Origin: Pipra filicauda
Lineage: Eukaryota > Chordata > Aves > Passeriformes > Pipridae
NCBI RefSeq assembly: GCF_003945595.2
Contig: NW_024104557.1
Span: forward strand, 434,001 to 498,000
DNA length: 64,000 bases
Direction of reading: 5' to 3'
Part shown: positions 23,001-61,029 of the stretch, piece after piece
How the letters are laid out: every line of letters starts with the position of its first letter
How positions within the stretch are numbered: position 1 is the first letter of the stretch
The notes under the pieces: model-generated
Told to the model about the DNA's origin: nothing
Seen by the model: the letters and a program-made list of their open reading frames with translations, nothing else
The model's database searches: none
Made by a program: the position numbers and the translations under genes

Positions 23001-25314
23001 CAGCATCCAGATTACCGGGACAAGCTCTGTGTCCTTGTTTTCCCTACGTAGTCCCACTGAGGCACTGATGGGGGGGAGCTGCAGGTAACTTTTTCCTTTC
23101 TGTTGCACGTACCTGGGTCACATTGCAATTGGAGGCATCCAGAAGGAATGAAGGAGAGTGGTCTGCTGCAGATGGTCCCAGAATGAGGTGATGGTTGCAT
23201 GTTTTCTGTTGCAATATCCACTAATAATGCCTTTTATCTCCTGTCCCAATCTGCTGTGTAATGACATGGACTCCCATTCTCAATCCGTCATCAACTTCCA
23301 GTCAGGCTCGACTTCAACCCGTACTTATTAAAGGGTGAAGAATGCTCTGTCATGTGCAGTTGATAAGGGAATTCAGAAATAAAAGTGCATATTAAATTGT
23401 CAGTAGCCTTTTTTTTTTTTCCCCTTTAACTTTGACTGGAAAAAAATGATGGCATAGCTTGTTTTCCTCCTCCTACGTCGGCAATATCTGGGCATGCCCA
23501 GCTCTGGCAGGATTGCTTTTCAAAACCAAGGTAACCCTTAGGCTGGTCCCGTCTGGCTGCTGCCTGCTGCAGATCAAACCTACACCCAGAAATGCAGGAA
23601 TCAAAAGCAGAACACCTGCTTGGTTGGTCATTAGTGTCTTCTTGACAGATTTTAAAACGTACTGTTTTCAGAAAAATGAGGAGTTGACAATTGCGCGCTG
23701 AGGATTCGTCCTGCCACTCTGGCTGGGCGTGGATGAGCTGTCCTTGTAGAGGGATCCACAGTAGGATGGTGTCACTGTAGGTCTTCATTAGGGTCTTTAA
23801 GCACTATTTTAAGTTTCCTGAGCTTAAGTCATAGAACATCTGACGCCTGGAGTCAAGGCCTTCCCTGTGACAGGCAGGCCTCTGGAGAGCTGTGCAAAGA
23901 TCCTCGTGTCTCCCCAGAGCGGTGCCCTGTGTTTCAGAAAGGGACATTGTGAGTGAGGAGAACAAGTTTCGGATCACATGTCCCCCAGCAAGTACTGTTC
24001 TTTCGATAGGAAGACTTGTTGGAGAATGTTAATTGAGTCCCTTTTTAAATGAAGGAGGCTTTGCTTCCTTCCCAAGTTTTCAAAACAGATTTTCCAAATA
24101 CAGTGCCTATGTTTCATTCAAGTGTAAATCCTTTCTCTTTAACCTGGAAGTTATCCCAGAAAAAAGCCTATCCATTCACTGCAGGACAGACCTTTGTGGT
24201 TGTAGTGGAGAAAAAAGCAGTGGATCAAATTGTCCAAACAGGAAGGGAATTAAGAAAAGCCTTTGCTCAGTGAGCAGAGCTCTCATTTCGGTTTAAATGG
24301 TTGTCCTACAAACTCCGCTTTACATCTCCATTGCTTTTGAAGCATCACACAATGATTGAAGTGTCTGCTAAATTTAGAAATGACAAATTTTCCCTGCCAA
24401 CATGCCAGCCTATCTGTAGGGATTTCAGCATGTAGTTATGGGATGGATGCAAGCAGTGATTTGAAGTTTACTGGCTTGTTACCTCATCTGGCTTGCACAT
24501 GGCTCAGTCCTGGTGGGGATCTAATACCTTACGCTGATTCCTTTTCATTTGAGGGCATTAGTGGAAATGCTTTTTTGGCACAGCCAGGTGCCTGTGCTGT
24601 TTTACATTCGGTGAAGCCGAGGCACTGGGAAGATCAAGCGTGGTGTGCCGAATAAAATGAGCTCCCACCTGAACACGTTGAAATTGTGCTAAATTTTTAG
24701 CAAGTTATGGGTAGGATTGTCATTCTTTTACCCCAGTCACATTGGAAGGCTGTGGAAGAAGAGATAAATCCCAAATGTCCCAGTTCCAAGATTCTGCTGT
24801 TTACCATATGACAAGTCTTCCTGCTCTGTGAAAAATCTCTTAGATCTAAAATCTGTCCTTTTTTTTCTCAGCCTGAGCTATTTAATTTTTCTCTCTCTGA
24901 GCAACGTTTTATCTCAATTCTGCGAAGCTGTTTGAGGCACAGTTTCATGAAGAGGATCAATACAAAGTAAACTTCCTTTTTTTCCATTAAAATGTCTTGA
25001 TTGTCACAGGGAAGGATTGTTTTGAGTTCAGGTGTGTTGGGAGAAATGAAAGGCACCTTGCAGCAGTGATAATCCATCGTTGGAGTGCGTCCCATGGCAC
25101 TCCAGGCTGCACTTGCCTGCAAGGCACTTACTAACCTCAAAGCACAAGAAGTCGATGGGAGGAGGTTTTCTGTTGGAATATCCAGACAAAATTTCATCCT
25201 CGGGCTTTGTTTTGAAGTTTGCAACAAGGTGGGAACAAAGCCCAAGGTGTCACTGTGGTGTTTTCATCTCCTTCCTCACCCACCCTTCTGTTTCTTGTCT
25301 TTGATTTCGTTTGA

Positions 25315-25362
25315 CCTTTAAAGGTCCCCTGCAGCCCAAACTATTCTGTGATTCCATGATTC
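25315..25362 (+). mobile_element. CR1 LINE extreme 3' end
   Basis: TTTAAAGGTCCCCTGCAGCC followed by CTATTCTGTGATTCCATGATTC. Only about 50 bp, with two copies of the terminal octamer-like unit. Confidence 0.75.
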
Positions 25363-28300
25363 ACGAGCTGTTTCTGCTCGCTGCTCCATGTCACACTTGG
25401 GAGGAAAATCACTCAGCAGGGTGAGTTGCTTCTGTTGCTTTACAGCAGGGATATATTCTTGTGTAAGAGGTTTTCCATAGCAGTGCCGATTTCCTTTGGA
25501 TATCTCCAGGTTACCTGGATGCACACAATGTATAGGGAGGAGAAGGTCGATGCTTTTGTGTTAAAACATTTCTTGTTGCTGCATGCAAATCTGTGGGGAA
25601 AACTCCAGTCTTCTTCAAGGGAAGCTTCTGGTGGGTACAGACCTCAACCAGCCAGTCTGCCAGCCATAAGCCAGGCCTCCTCAGGATCCAAGGACATGCT
25701 TCCCAACCTGAATTCCCCTGCCTTGGGCTCTGGGCTGCTGTGTGAGCATGTTTGTGCAGACAGCAGGATGGAGAAGGCTGTGTATCTCAGCGTGCTGAGA
25801 CGAGCCCTGGTTATATGTCTGCTGCCTTAAGGCTGGAACATGTGGTTTGCCTTCAACCACGAGCCCAGGAGAAGTCCCCTCCACGCAGCTGCACCTGGAG
25901 AGACATATTTTTCCTGGAGTCACGTCTGGTCTGTTCCAGGCTGAAGTCGATCCAGTTATTGTGGGAGTAAATCCATGTGGTGTTTGGCTTTTCTAATTTT
26001 GGCTCTCTTCCCGTGGTGTTTCTGTTGGATTTAGTGATTTTCCCTGTGGCTTGAATGGTGAAGAAGTGGTAACTGCTCGGGGATGGCTTGAAATCAAAGA
26101 CTGAGTGTGGGTGTTGCTTTCAAAAAGAGAAGAAATGATGCTATTTCGAGAGCTGTGCTGCTATTTCAGGGCAGTTTGGTTGGTCTGGGTTCTGAGAAGT
26201 GGTGAGAAAAAATAATTGCTTTTGGGCTAGTGTGTCTCATATGGTGTGTCCTGAAATGATCCTCATGTACACATTGAGCTGGAACCAATACTGAGCCTCT
26301 CTGCATTGTAGATTTATTCAGTCTCCTCCTAGTACAGAGGATGGGAGGAGAAGAAAAGACTCCTGTTGGAACTTTGCTCCCAAGCTTGCTGCAACGAATT
26401 TAAAACCCCAAGCCACAGTGAATTCCCAAGTGTAATTTGGACACCAGTGTTTATTTGACTGAGACACGATTGTGTACTGAGTTGTGCAAACACGGGCATG
26501 TTTCCTATTTAATTAAGGCAGGTTTTATCAATTAATTTTCCCAAACAATTGGAGAGAGAAGGAGAGTGAAGAAGATAAGATCACACGGTTGTGCAGGCAG
26601 GATGGAATACAGCTCCTTTTGGCAGCTGGAATACGAGTTCTGCAGGAAGCTTGTTTGCAGCATTGTTCTATCCTTTATGTCAGTGTTTTTTAGTTTATAA
26701 CCTCTTTTTTTTCCCTCTGTAGTTTACTGTCTCTCTCTCCTTCCCTTTACAGTCCTGAAACACCAAGCTTTGCTTTCAGCAGGAGCTCAGCAGTGGCAGA
26801 TACTTCCCGATGCTCAGTGTGATTGAGGAGCTGAAAATAAGGGAAGATTCCCACTAGGAGGTCAACCAGAGCCTAGGAAGCTTGCAAAGACATGGGGAAA
26901 GGCAGGCCAGTTTGGGACTGGTTGTTGCTTGTCCTAGTTAGTTCAACAGCTCTGTTCCTGAGCTGTTAATCCTTTGTCCTGAGCTTGCTGTGCTGGTTTA
27001 GGTTCTGACCAGCTGACAGTGTGGATAGGTCTCTGGTGGTCAAAAGGATTTGGAAACCAGTGGCATTAGAGCTTTTGGCTAGATCACTGTTTCTATCCCC
27101 AGGGTTAAGATGAGGATATCCCATTCACTGCAGCAGGTTGAACACCACTCTGATGTCCCTGTTCTCTCCAGCTTCTCCCGATGCAGAAAAGGAGTGTTCT
27201 GGCAGTGAAAACTGTCTCTGTGATACAATAGAGGGATGTTGTGGGATGCCTTCTGTGTAGGTGGGACCTTTTACCTATCTGCAGCCTTCCAAAATCAAGG
27301 GGGTGCTGATGCTTCAGCTACAGCACATGCTTGTTCAGTCTGCAGGGGATTTGCAGAGCAGTGGAGTTCCTGGATTTCCTCTGTTGTCCAAGGAACATGC
27401 CCAAGCTGTGCTTTTTGTTGCTGCTGTGATAAGCTGCGTCCTGTGTAATAAATACTGTAGCCTCTGTCACACAAACACAGTGCTACAGTGTTCTGATCTT
27501 GCTGGCTGTGTAGGCAGGAGAAGCTCCATAGCCCCAGACTTCATTCTCAGCCCATTTCTCTGGGAGTCACTTGAGGATGATGACCTCCTCCAACAGGAGT
27601 GTCTGATGGTAGAGAAAATCTTCCAGTCCTTAATTTTATCCCCTCGCTGTAAATCAAGATGCTGAGCCACTGGCCAAGGGGTGTTCCAGAGGCTGCCAGA
27701 AGGGACCTTTGCAGAGTAGTTCCAGATGGCCTGCTCCCATCCCATCCCCTTGGAACTGGCAGGGCCTGCCATGTTCTCACCGTACCCTTCAGCCAGAGGA
27801 ACACAATTATTTTAATTTATTTTCTTTTCTTTTCCCTCAGATGAGGAGGATTTGGAAAAACGCATAATGGTGCATTTTATCAGCGAGTTTTAAATGGTGT
27901 GATTCATCCCCCGTGTTCTTGGCGTGACATTCCTTGGTTTATTTTTTGGATATCCGTGCAGTTCTGTCAGTGCCAAGCACTGTATGGAGGTGCCCCGTGG
28001 CAGACAACCTGCTCTGCCCATATGTTCACTTTAAAGAAAACAACATCCAGCTCATAATAGGAAGTCTTTATACTGCATGCCAAGACGCTTGGGGCTTGTT
28101 AAATATATTCTACTTGTCAACAACTACCCAATTTAAGAAGTAGCCTTGGTGTGAATCAGCTTTGAACAAGTTCATTTGACTCGAGGGATATTTGCAGGCA
28201 TTAAAACAAGTTGGATCACAGTGGTAAAAATGTGCAGTGGTTTCCTGATCAAAAGCACCAGCCAGTGACCCATTTTTTTTCTGTTTAAATCTCCTCCAAA

Positions 28301-28701
28301 CGTTCAAAAGTACTGAGATTTTCACAGTTAGCAAATTTTTGGTGATTCTGGGGGATGGGGGAGGCTTAATAGGACAAGTGTTTCAGGGGTCCACTGGATG
28401 TGGGTGTGGGTGCTGGTGGCTCATTCCAGTGCTTCCCATCCCTCCTGGTCTTGAAGACCGACTTGTCCCAGATGCTGTTCCATCCGCATTTCCCTCTCTC
28501 CATGGACTGATTAGTCAAATCACTCAGGGATTTGGACACAATCTATGTCTTTTCTTGCAACACAGCTTCTGATAAGCTGCTCAGAAAATTGAGTGGCAAA
28601 GGAGGTGCCCAGTACCTCTGAGACAGCAGGAGGTCTTATCCTGGAACCTGTTCCACCATCTTTGCTGATTCAGACTTAATTATAAAATGTCAAATTTCAT
28701 G

Positions 28702-28740
28702 GCTAAGGGTCTTTTCCAACCTGAATGGTTCTATGAGTTC
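28702..28740 (+). mobile_element. CR1 LINE extreme 3' end
   Basis: CTAAGGGTCTTTTCCAACC then TGGTTCTATGAGTTCTG; a remnant of about 40 bp. Confidence 0.65.
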
Positions 28741-31700
28741 TGTGGTTTGTTCTCTGTCTCCCCCCTGCATTTTTCCTGCATGATGATGGTGTGGAAAGAG
28801 GCAAAGGGGACGCCTGTCTTGGGTCATACTTGTGAAAAAATACCGTTTGTCAGAACTATTTGTTTTTGTTGTTGTTGAAGAACTTGAACATTTCTGTTTC
28901 CTTTTCCAGCAGTGTAAGACCATGCAGTGGTACCGTGGTGGGAGGCTGCATAAGATCTGATGGCCTCAACTTTAATATCCAGCAGCTTTGGGTTGCTTCT
29001 CATTAATAACTAGTGGAGTAGTTTACAGAGTCCATTATTTGTTGTGTGTGTATTGAAGAAGCACAACTTCTTCCCAGCTTGGGAAGAGGAGACAATTTAG
29101 TGTGGCCATTTCTCTGTCTCTCCTGAGATGAGGGGAGGTTATATTTCGGGAAGTGAGTGGGTAAATGAAGTTAAAGCTTTCAGGTAAATGAACAAAAACC
29201 CAGCTAAGGTCAACTTCTAAGGCTGAAGACCTGAGTCTGGACTGTATTTTTTAGTGCTGTGTTTCCCTCTGTCTCTTTTGCGATGTGTCCTGAGGAAGAA
29301 GAGCTCAGAGTCAACCTGAAGTTCTCTCCTGCCTTGAAAAAAGCAGGATTCTGAGGAGGTTTTGGGCAGGAGGCTGCAGGTTTGGTGTATGGGAAGAACG
29401 GGAAACATTTTGGCACGCTGCTGTCCAGGAGTACACGTGGGGTGTTATTAAAGCCTTTCCTTCCTTGATGTCTGATCCAACCCTGCAGTCCCTGTGTGTC
29501 AGTCATTGGGCTGGGTCAGTAATTTGTAACTGGGGCTGGTAGGTGCTAATGGAAGATCAGCATTTTCGGTGCCTGGAGGCACACTTGATGGCTTGGGCTT
29601 TTACCTGGGTTTATTTTAGTGGATTGTAGCTTTTGTCTTCAGTTCCAACTTCAGTTTCTCTCTCATAGCCACCCCTATAAATTCCAGAAGCTCTCTGGAT
29701 ATCAAATCACTTCATTTCAGCTCCTGCCTATGGAAATATAAGGGATTAATGAGTTGCTCACTGGCAGCAGAGTGCTGGCTTGTTTGTACCACCATGGTGA
29801 GAAAGATGAGCATGGTCATCTCTCTTTCCCCGGGGCTGGTGGGGACAGGGGAGGCACACAGGACAAATGGATTGTGGTGATGGTGTGGGGTGCAGTGGAG
29901 AGGGTGCTGCAGAGGTGATGGAGGTGCTCCACTCAAGACCTGCTTGGGACCAGGGAGAGTTGCCCACTCAGGCTCACGTGTCCCCCCCGCAGCACCTGCA
30001 AGGCTCCTCGCTCTGGTCAGGCATGATGGGGTGATGAGGAGCATGGGGATGGAGTCACACTGATGGGAAAAGCAGGGATTTTGCATCTGTCTTCCTTGTT
30101 TCAAGTACTGGAAAACACTGTGTTCAGGGAGGCCGTGCCGGTGATGGTCCTGGTTTGAGTAGGGTCTTTCAAGGGCTGCTTCTGACCAGCACTTGAGTTT
30201 CTGTGAGCTGTCAGAACAGGTCTCCTCTGCCCACCCCTGGCAGCTGCCTGCAGAAGGGGGCAGCAGCGCTGGTCTGGGGCTGAGTGACTGTTCCAGCTGC
30301 TCCATCCGCCTGGCAAACCTGTTCAGACTAAAACACTGACTCGGGTAAAGCCTGAGCTCGAGGGTGCCCATGAAGTGCCGCTCTCCAGGTAGTTTCAGCC
30401 CAGCAGTTGGAGGTGAGCTGCTGGCATGTGCAGGAGTAACATGAGATAACCGTGATCTCAGTGGTACTTGTGCCTGAGTGACACAGGTTTATGAGCTTGG
30501 GAAGGGCTCTGGTATGTATGTAGGAGGCTGAGGACTGTTATCCTGCTCCTGCAGCTCTCCAGGTAGTTGAGTAAACGAGGTGTGTCGGCTTCCGATGCCG
30601 TAAAGCTCCCGTTGCGCTGCAGTCGCAGCCTGGGCTGGTGTTTGCACAACCACTTACAAAGGCAGTTTGTAACAGCAGGCTGGGTTCACCTGGGGGTCTG
30701 ACTGACGTGGGGGACTTGAGTTCAGTTTATAACACTCCTGCCTTGTCCTGAAAGGGTGTAAATGGTGATTCTGGAAAGGATTGTGAGTTTGACGTGGATG
30801 AAAAAAAGAGGGAGAAAGGAAAAAGAGACGTACCTTCCAGTTTGACATGTTTACAGCCTGGAGAGCTTGGAAAGAGCATCTTGAAATAACAGGCAGTAAG
30901 GATTAATGTGCTTGTGTCTGAGGAGGCTGATGAAAGGGGGAAAGAGGGAGAAGTTACAAAATGCCTGTTTGTTGTGCCAGGAGCTGTGGAGAACCACAGG
31001 AAACGGCGCTGGGAGGCACTGACAGGCAGTGCTGGGGCCAGCCCAGAAATCCCTTCCACTTCATTTTTGTATCTGTTCAGAGATATGATCTGTTCTGCCC
31101 TGACCTGTGCTTAGGGGACAGCCTGAGTCTGAAGCCTGGAAAGGTGTTAAGAGAGATAAAATTGCTCCAACTAGAATAATCTTTCCAAGCACTTCTCCCT
31201 CAGCTTAGGGAAAAAAGGTGCATTAGAGATGATAATTGAAAATTCTGTTACTGCAGTTGCTTAGGCAAAGGTTACTCATTACAACTGTGCACTTGCTCAG
31301 TACAAGTAGTGCTGGGCTGTGTAATGAGTTAATGGCCTAAAAACTGCAGTGTCTCTGCATCTGCTGAATAAGTCACCTTTCTGTTTCTGTTGTGGAGCTT
31401 TTGCAAATGGGTTTAGCTAACAGAGCTTTCAGATAACCACTTTTCCTTATGCAGCTGATGAAATAATAGAGATTATTGCACCTATTGGAAAAAGGCTTTT
31501 GAAACTCTGTATGAAAAAGTTTGCTGGTATTATTATTATTTTTTTTATTGCTTTCTGAGGCCCAGGAGATGGGCCTCCAGATGCTCTGGACTGGATGGTG
31601 ATCACAAATTTCCATTCCTCAGGCATCTCTGGAAACCACCTGCATGTGTGTTCCATCTCTACAACACCCTGCTAATAATGCAAGGGCTCACAGACAGACA

Positions 31701-34409
31701 GTTCTGCATCGTGGTAGATCCCTGAGGTGCAAAGACCAGGAAATTTTGTCTTGCAACTCTGCCCTGGCCACATCCATGGAATGGGCAGGAGCATTCCCAG
31801 AACCACAGCCCTGTCTTCTGGTGGAACTGGAGTGTAAATGTCTGTGATAGATTGAATCCTGATTTGGAAGCTTCAAGCAATATCCTCTCTGTCTTTAGTG
31901 AAAAGGATTTCAGCAGCTGATTAGCGTCACTGTTAAAAATGAGATACTTTATTCTTGTTGTGATGATTTTTTTTCTAGCTTCTGCTCTCGGTTGCTCAGT
32001 CTCACTTTGTCTCTGCTTAGATTGAATGAAGCCTTTTGGTGTCAAGTATTCTGTGTTTGTAAACACTTTGAGGCTGTGATGACAAACCTGCATTACAAAC
32101 ACATGTGTGTACAGTGCCCCGTCATGTGCTGATAGGATCTTGAATAGCTGCACTTAAAATAATGAGAAAATAGTAGTGTGTTTATTTCTTGTGCTTCCAT
32201 TTAGTCTTTCAGCTGAGTCTTGCTGGTTTTATCCGAGTTCCTTTCAAACACATGGAATATTGTTGCTTAGTTTTTCTGATTAAGGATGATGCTTAATTCC
32301 CATAGTTTCAAAACCTGGAGGGAATAAAGTGATTCTGCTGCATTTTTATGCTGGGGCTGCTCAGTCTGTGCAGTCAGCAGGGAATTTGTTTGTGTTGATG
32401 CTGCATTTCTCACCCTCCAGACTGGCTGTTACACTTGTTAATGTGAAGACTGTTGATATAACACCATATAAGAGCACTCAGGAAGGTTGGAGGTCTGTTT
32501 TAAATGGTCTGTAAGCTCCCTTTCAGCTTGTCCATCCTGAGATGGGAATGTCAGAGAGCAGCAGGATGGATTGCTCCTCCTCTCCACGACCTGAAAGGCT
32601 GAGGGCAGCAGATGCAAGTTGGACACCCAAAATAATGGGGTTTGTAGAATGCCAGGAGCTCACAGCTATGGCTCATGGGTATAAGACAACCTGAAGTCTG
32701 AAGAAAGGTCACTTTTTAAAGATTCACCAATCCTGATGGACCCCCAGCAAACAAACCCCAAAATCCCAACCAACCCCCAGCCAAGCCTTCAAGCACACAA
32801 GCCTTGTTTTCAGCCTTGCCCAAATCTTTGTCTCATCACAGCTACAACAGTACTACCACGGGAGCCTTTGGGTGAGCTAAGAATAGCAGATTTCCTTGAG
32901 AAATGCTTTTGTTTATTTGGGTTTTGTATTTTTAAGTAGTTGGAGCCTTGGTGACCTTTTTCTGAAGGGTCCTAGAAGAATAGCCTGCTCAGAGAGCATT
33001 GTTGTGATAAGGAGGGCAGTTGTGAACTGCCTTAATTCTCTGGCTTCTTCCTTGTGACCTGTGAGGTTTTACTGGCAAAATGAGGGAAAAAAAAACCTCG
33101 TGAAGTTGTCACACCTCTGAACTTTTCATAGCTGAGATCAGCAGAGATTAAAGGATGGGGAGCTCAGAGGATTGAAGGGTAAAAATGCCAGGAATGGAAA
33201 CCCATGATTCTGGGTTGGTAGAATGATGCCCAGCTTAGAAAACATATTTTTGCAAAGATTTGTCTGCTGGGAAACAGCAGTTATGTTCAGGATTTATTTT
33301 ATTTTTCAGGGAGGGGTTGGTTTCAGGGATTTTTTTTTAAAGGGTTTTATTTTTTGAATGAAGGAAATAGAAGGGGATCAGTGAAGGGGTAGTGGCACGT
33401 AGGGAGGCAGGGGCAGGATGGTGATAGTGAGGAAAGGGAACAGGTCTGGGAGTAGAAGTGATTTAAATATCCTGAGTGAAACACACATGAGATAAGAGGA
33501 TCAAAGCTGTATATTTAAGACAAAAGAAAGATGTGTATTTGGATATTTTATTGTGGCCTGTTGGCTGATGGGCAGGAAGGCTGTAAGCAAGACAAAGCAG
33601 GGAAATTTGACTTTCAGTGACACTGTGCTTTAGTGCTACCCTTGCTCTTAGATGGACACAAAGTAAAATTACAGCCTGAAAGAGACTCACAGTACAACAG
33701 CCAACACACTTCCTACCCTGTGATTAAAAGAGAAAAAAAAAAAGGAGAAAGAAACAACTGTTTTTGGCAACTAAGAAAAAGTAAAAAGCCAAACTATCTT
33801 TGTGTCAGGGGACCTGGTGATATTCACTGGCTCGAGCCCTGACTGGTGGCTTGGCAAGTGCTGAAGGGAGAGCACTGAACACACTGAACTGTGTTTTATG
33901 TGCTTGTCTTAACTTGGGAGCCGAGAAAAGTGTATAATTGATACTGAAATAAAGTGCAGTGGGGATTCATGTATTTATATCACCTGTTCATTTCACAATG
34001 GAACGTGGATCCTGGTTGGAAAGCTCGAGCTTTTGCTAAATTTTAATTGCCTTCTCCTGCTGATCATACAGTAAAGGTTGTTTGCTGAGTAGGGGTGGTT
34101 TCCAAATCAGGGTTCTGTACACACAAAATACCCTGTTATTTTCTCATCTGTCTAGACAGGTCACCTAATCCAGTATTAAAATGCTGAAACGGGAGGGAAA
34201 ACATTTTCTGGAAGCTTTCATGTGAAGAATTCACAGGAGCTCGCCAAAACTAGGATTAGGAAAGCTGTGCTTGAAGAACTGACCTGACCTGTTTCAGTTT
34301 CTATAGGATGTAGATGGCAGAAAAGATGTTTCCTTCTTGTGGCAGTTAAAATACGTGGATCAAAGTGTTATTTGGAGACTGAGTAGCGTTGTAGAATGTC
34401 TGTGGGAGT

Positions 34410-34935
34410 GAGTTCTCCCCCTCTGTTCTGCCCCGGTGAGACCCCCCCCCTGCAGAGCTTCCTCCAGCCCTGGGAACAACAGCACAGGGACGTGGAGCTG
34501 CTGGAGAGAGTCCAGAGGAGACCCCGGAGTTGCTGCCAGGACTGGAGCCCCTCTGCTCTGGAGCCAGGCTGGGAGAGCTGGGGGGGTTCCCCTGGAGAAG
34601 TCTCTGGGGAGACCTTCCAGCAATTATAGAAAAAAGAGAGTGACTTTTTACACAGGCAGACAGTGATAGGACAAGGAGGGAACAGTTTTAAACTAAAGAA
34701 GGAGGGGTTTAGATTGAATGTTGGGATGAAGGTCTTACCTGTGAGGGTGGGGAGGCCATGGCACAGGTTGCCCAGAGAAGCTGTGGCTGCTCCTGGATCC
34801 CTGGAAGTGTCCAAGGCCAGGTTGAATGGGGCTTGGAGCAACCTGGGCTAGTGGAAAGTGTCCCTGCCCATGGCAGTGGGGTGGAACAAGATGAGCTCTA
34901 AGGTCCCATCCAGTCAGGATTCTATGACTCTCCGT
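34410..34935 (+). mobile_element. CR1 LINE fragment with ORF2 remnant
   Basis: Begins with the ORF2/3' region CCTGGGAACAACAGCACAGG and GGAGAGAGTCCAGAGGAG, then the usual 3' UTR blocks, and ends AGGTCCCATCCAGTCAGG and TTCTATGACTC. The coding part carries only short open frames and is inactive. Confidence 0.92.
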
Positions 34936-36613
34936 TCCGTTGGGCAGTGGCAGTTGGGACCTGCTGCAGTGGCAGTTGGAAGTGGTGCAGTGCCAGTTGG
35001 AACAAGCTCTGGTGGCAGAGCCAGAGTTTGCACACACTGTGCAGATCCCTCGTGCAGGTGAGTCCAGCTAAGGGTGGATTGAGCTGAAGCTGTTCCAGTT
35101 TAAAGATTTTTAAAACAGTTCTCAGATCCCCATTGGGGCCACCCTCCTTTTCATACCACTGCTTAAAACTACAGTCTGGTGTCAGCTCTCCTCAGAGAGT
35201 GGATGTTGCTTGGTCAACATACATAAATGCTCTAAGATCCTGGAGAAAAAGGGACTCTCCAAATGAAACTACTGTTACCTTGAACTTCGTTAGTACATGT
35301 GATCAGAAACTTCAATAGTGTCTTCAGTGCAAAGGTTCGACCCTTCTGGTGACGGAAGAGAGGAATAGTCAACACTTTGACACTGGCCAAGCGTTGGGTG
35401 AATTGAGGAGGAACTCAGAAGGGGTATCCAGCAGCTTGGCAAGAGGAAGAGGCAGAACACTGTCTCCTTGCATAGCTTGTATTCAGTAAGTGTTTGGGGA
35501 GGGAGGATGGTAAAGCTAGGAATTGTGTGTGTGTTTTATCCAAATCATTGGACACCAACAGATTCCAAGGACGATGAATCGTGGGCTGTGTGTTTATCCT
35601 TTGCAAGCTGAGACTGATGCCAGTGTGGGCCTGGTGGAGTTTGGGTCTCTGTACCCTGTTCCTTCACACTCCAGAGGGCAGGTGTGAACTGCCCAGAACC
35701 AGATGTCTACACACTGACATTTGTGTGTAAAGACATCCTGCACTGGTGATCCCTGATTAGGGACCCTTAGCCATGGACTCAGGCTGCTGAGTCCCACTTA
35801 CTAAAATAAGGTAATGGGACCTGAGAACTAAGGATGGACACTGGTATAAAGATGACTTCTGGGAGTTTACAAAGGAAAATTGGGTCCTGCTCAGAGGAGC
35901 CGTTGGATGTATTGGGTAGGCGGAGGTAGAGTTGAACTGGTCGGGACTGGTGTGGGTTTGAACCTCTCTTCATCAAAGCCCAAGGCTGATCCTGATGTGG
36001 CAGGACAGCGTTGGCTCCAGAGGCTGCATCACGTGGCTGTGAATTTCTGAACTGGCCCTTGTTGGCTTTCATCAGTTGAAACGTTTTCCCGTCTGTCCCA
36101 TTTCTGTAATGATTGGTTTGATATCCAGTCTCCGTGCTTGGAGCTAAACCCTCCTTACCTAGTGCCCTGGTTAGAGGATCTGAAGCTTATGCTTTGTGGT
36201 TGCCACAGTGGCACAGTGGAGCTTCATCACTGGGTCGTGGAGCTCGTCGGCACTGGGTACATCGTTCTTTTGTCTTTATTTTTCAAAGCCTTTACCACAA
36301 AATTGCCACTTTCAGAGGTTATATAAAAACATGGGAGTTTGAAAGTCCTTTGGAAATAGTCTACATCGTACAAGAGGGTGGAGATTTCTGCAGTTTCCAG
36401 TACTGGTCCTCCAGGCTAAAAAAGTTGTTGCATCCCAGTTTGACCTCAGTTATCCTTTCCGTGCATCCCATTTTGAAAGGCTGGGTCCAGTTCACAACTT
36501 TCTTTTCTCTTCTGCCCGGCTTCTCTATTTTCAGTTTTCTTTTTGCCTTCCCTGGGAATTTTTAACCGCGGAGGATAAGCGTTTGTAAGCGCTTGTTTGC
36601 TTTCTTCCCGTAG

Positions 36614-60719
<24,106 letters not shown>

Positions 60720-60829
60720 AAGAGCCCTGCCGGTGACCACCACACCTCCCAGACCCTCCTGCAGGTGTGTGGAGGGGCTCTTTTTTAATTCAGTTCACAG
60801 TAGAACAGCCTTTATCTTTTCTATTAAAA

Positions 60830-60835
60830 AATAAA
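60830..60835 (+). terminator. SMOX: Alternative proximal polyadenylation signal
   Basis: AATAAA 111 nt after the stop codon, in an A-rich stretch. It lacks an obvious GT-rich downstream element, so it is probably secondary to the 61030/61042 pair. Confidence 0.4.
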
Positions 60836-61029
60836 AACCCCTAATTGTTAAAAATGTTAGTCATCAATAGCTTCATTTCCATGTGCTGTATTGTTAACAG
60901 GGGAAGGGTGCTCCTTTGGTCTGGTAAACCGTTTCTTTGTCATTTTAATTCTAATTTCACTTTTGGTGCCTATCATATGTTTTTTTTTCTCTGTTTCTCT
61001 TTCTGTATTGTAAGTGCCTTCTATACTAA

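Larger units (their letters stand above)
9648..36613 (+). other. SMOX: SMOX intron 1 (about 27 kb)
   Basis: Extends from donor GTACGAG to acceptor CCCGTAG and separates the CpG-island exon from the start codon. It contains the 13-bp and 39-bp tandem repeats just after the donor, a 40/41-bp minisatellite, small microsatellites and several CR1 pieces. In the stretches 10304-13864, 14257-16430, 18111-19315, 20036-25314, 25363-28701, 28741-34405 and 34936-36613 I see ordinary AT-rich intronic sequence without a recognisable gene. The open frames there are short and overlap in several frames with no coding signature. Confidence 0.7.

Noticed and set aside
34368..34841. 157-codon open frame antisense to CR1
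   Set aside because: Antisense translation of the repeat; the same peptide pattern (LALDTSRDPGAATASLGNLC) appears at other CR1 copies.
35325..35345. GGTTCGACCC resembling a tRNA B box
   Set aside because: No matching A box or foldable cloverleaf upstream at the proper spacing.
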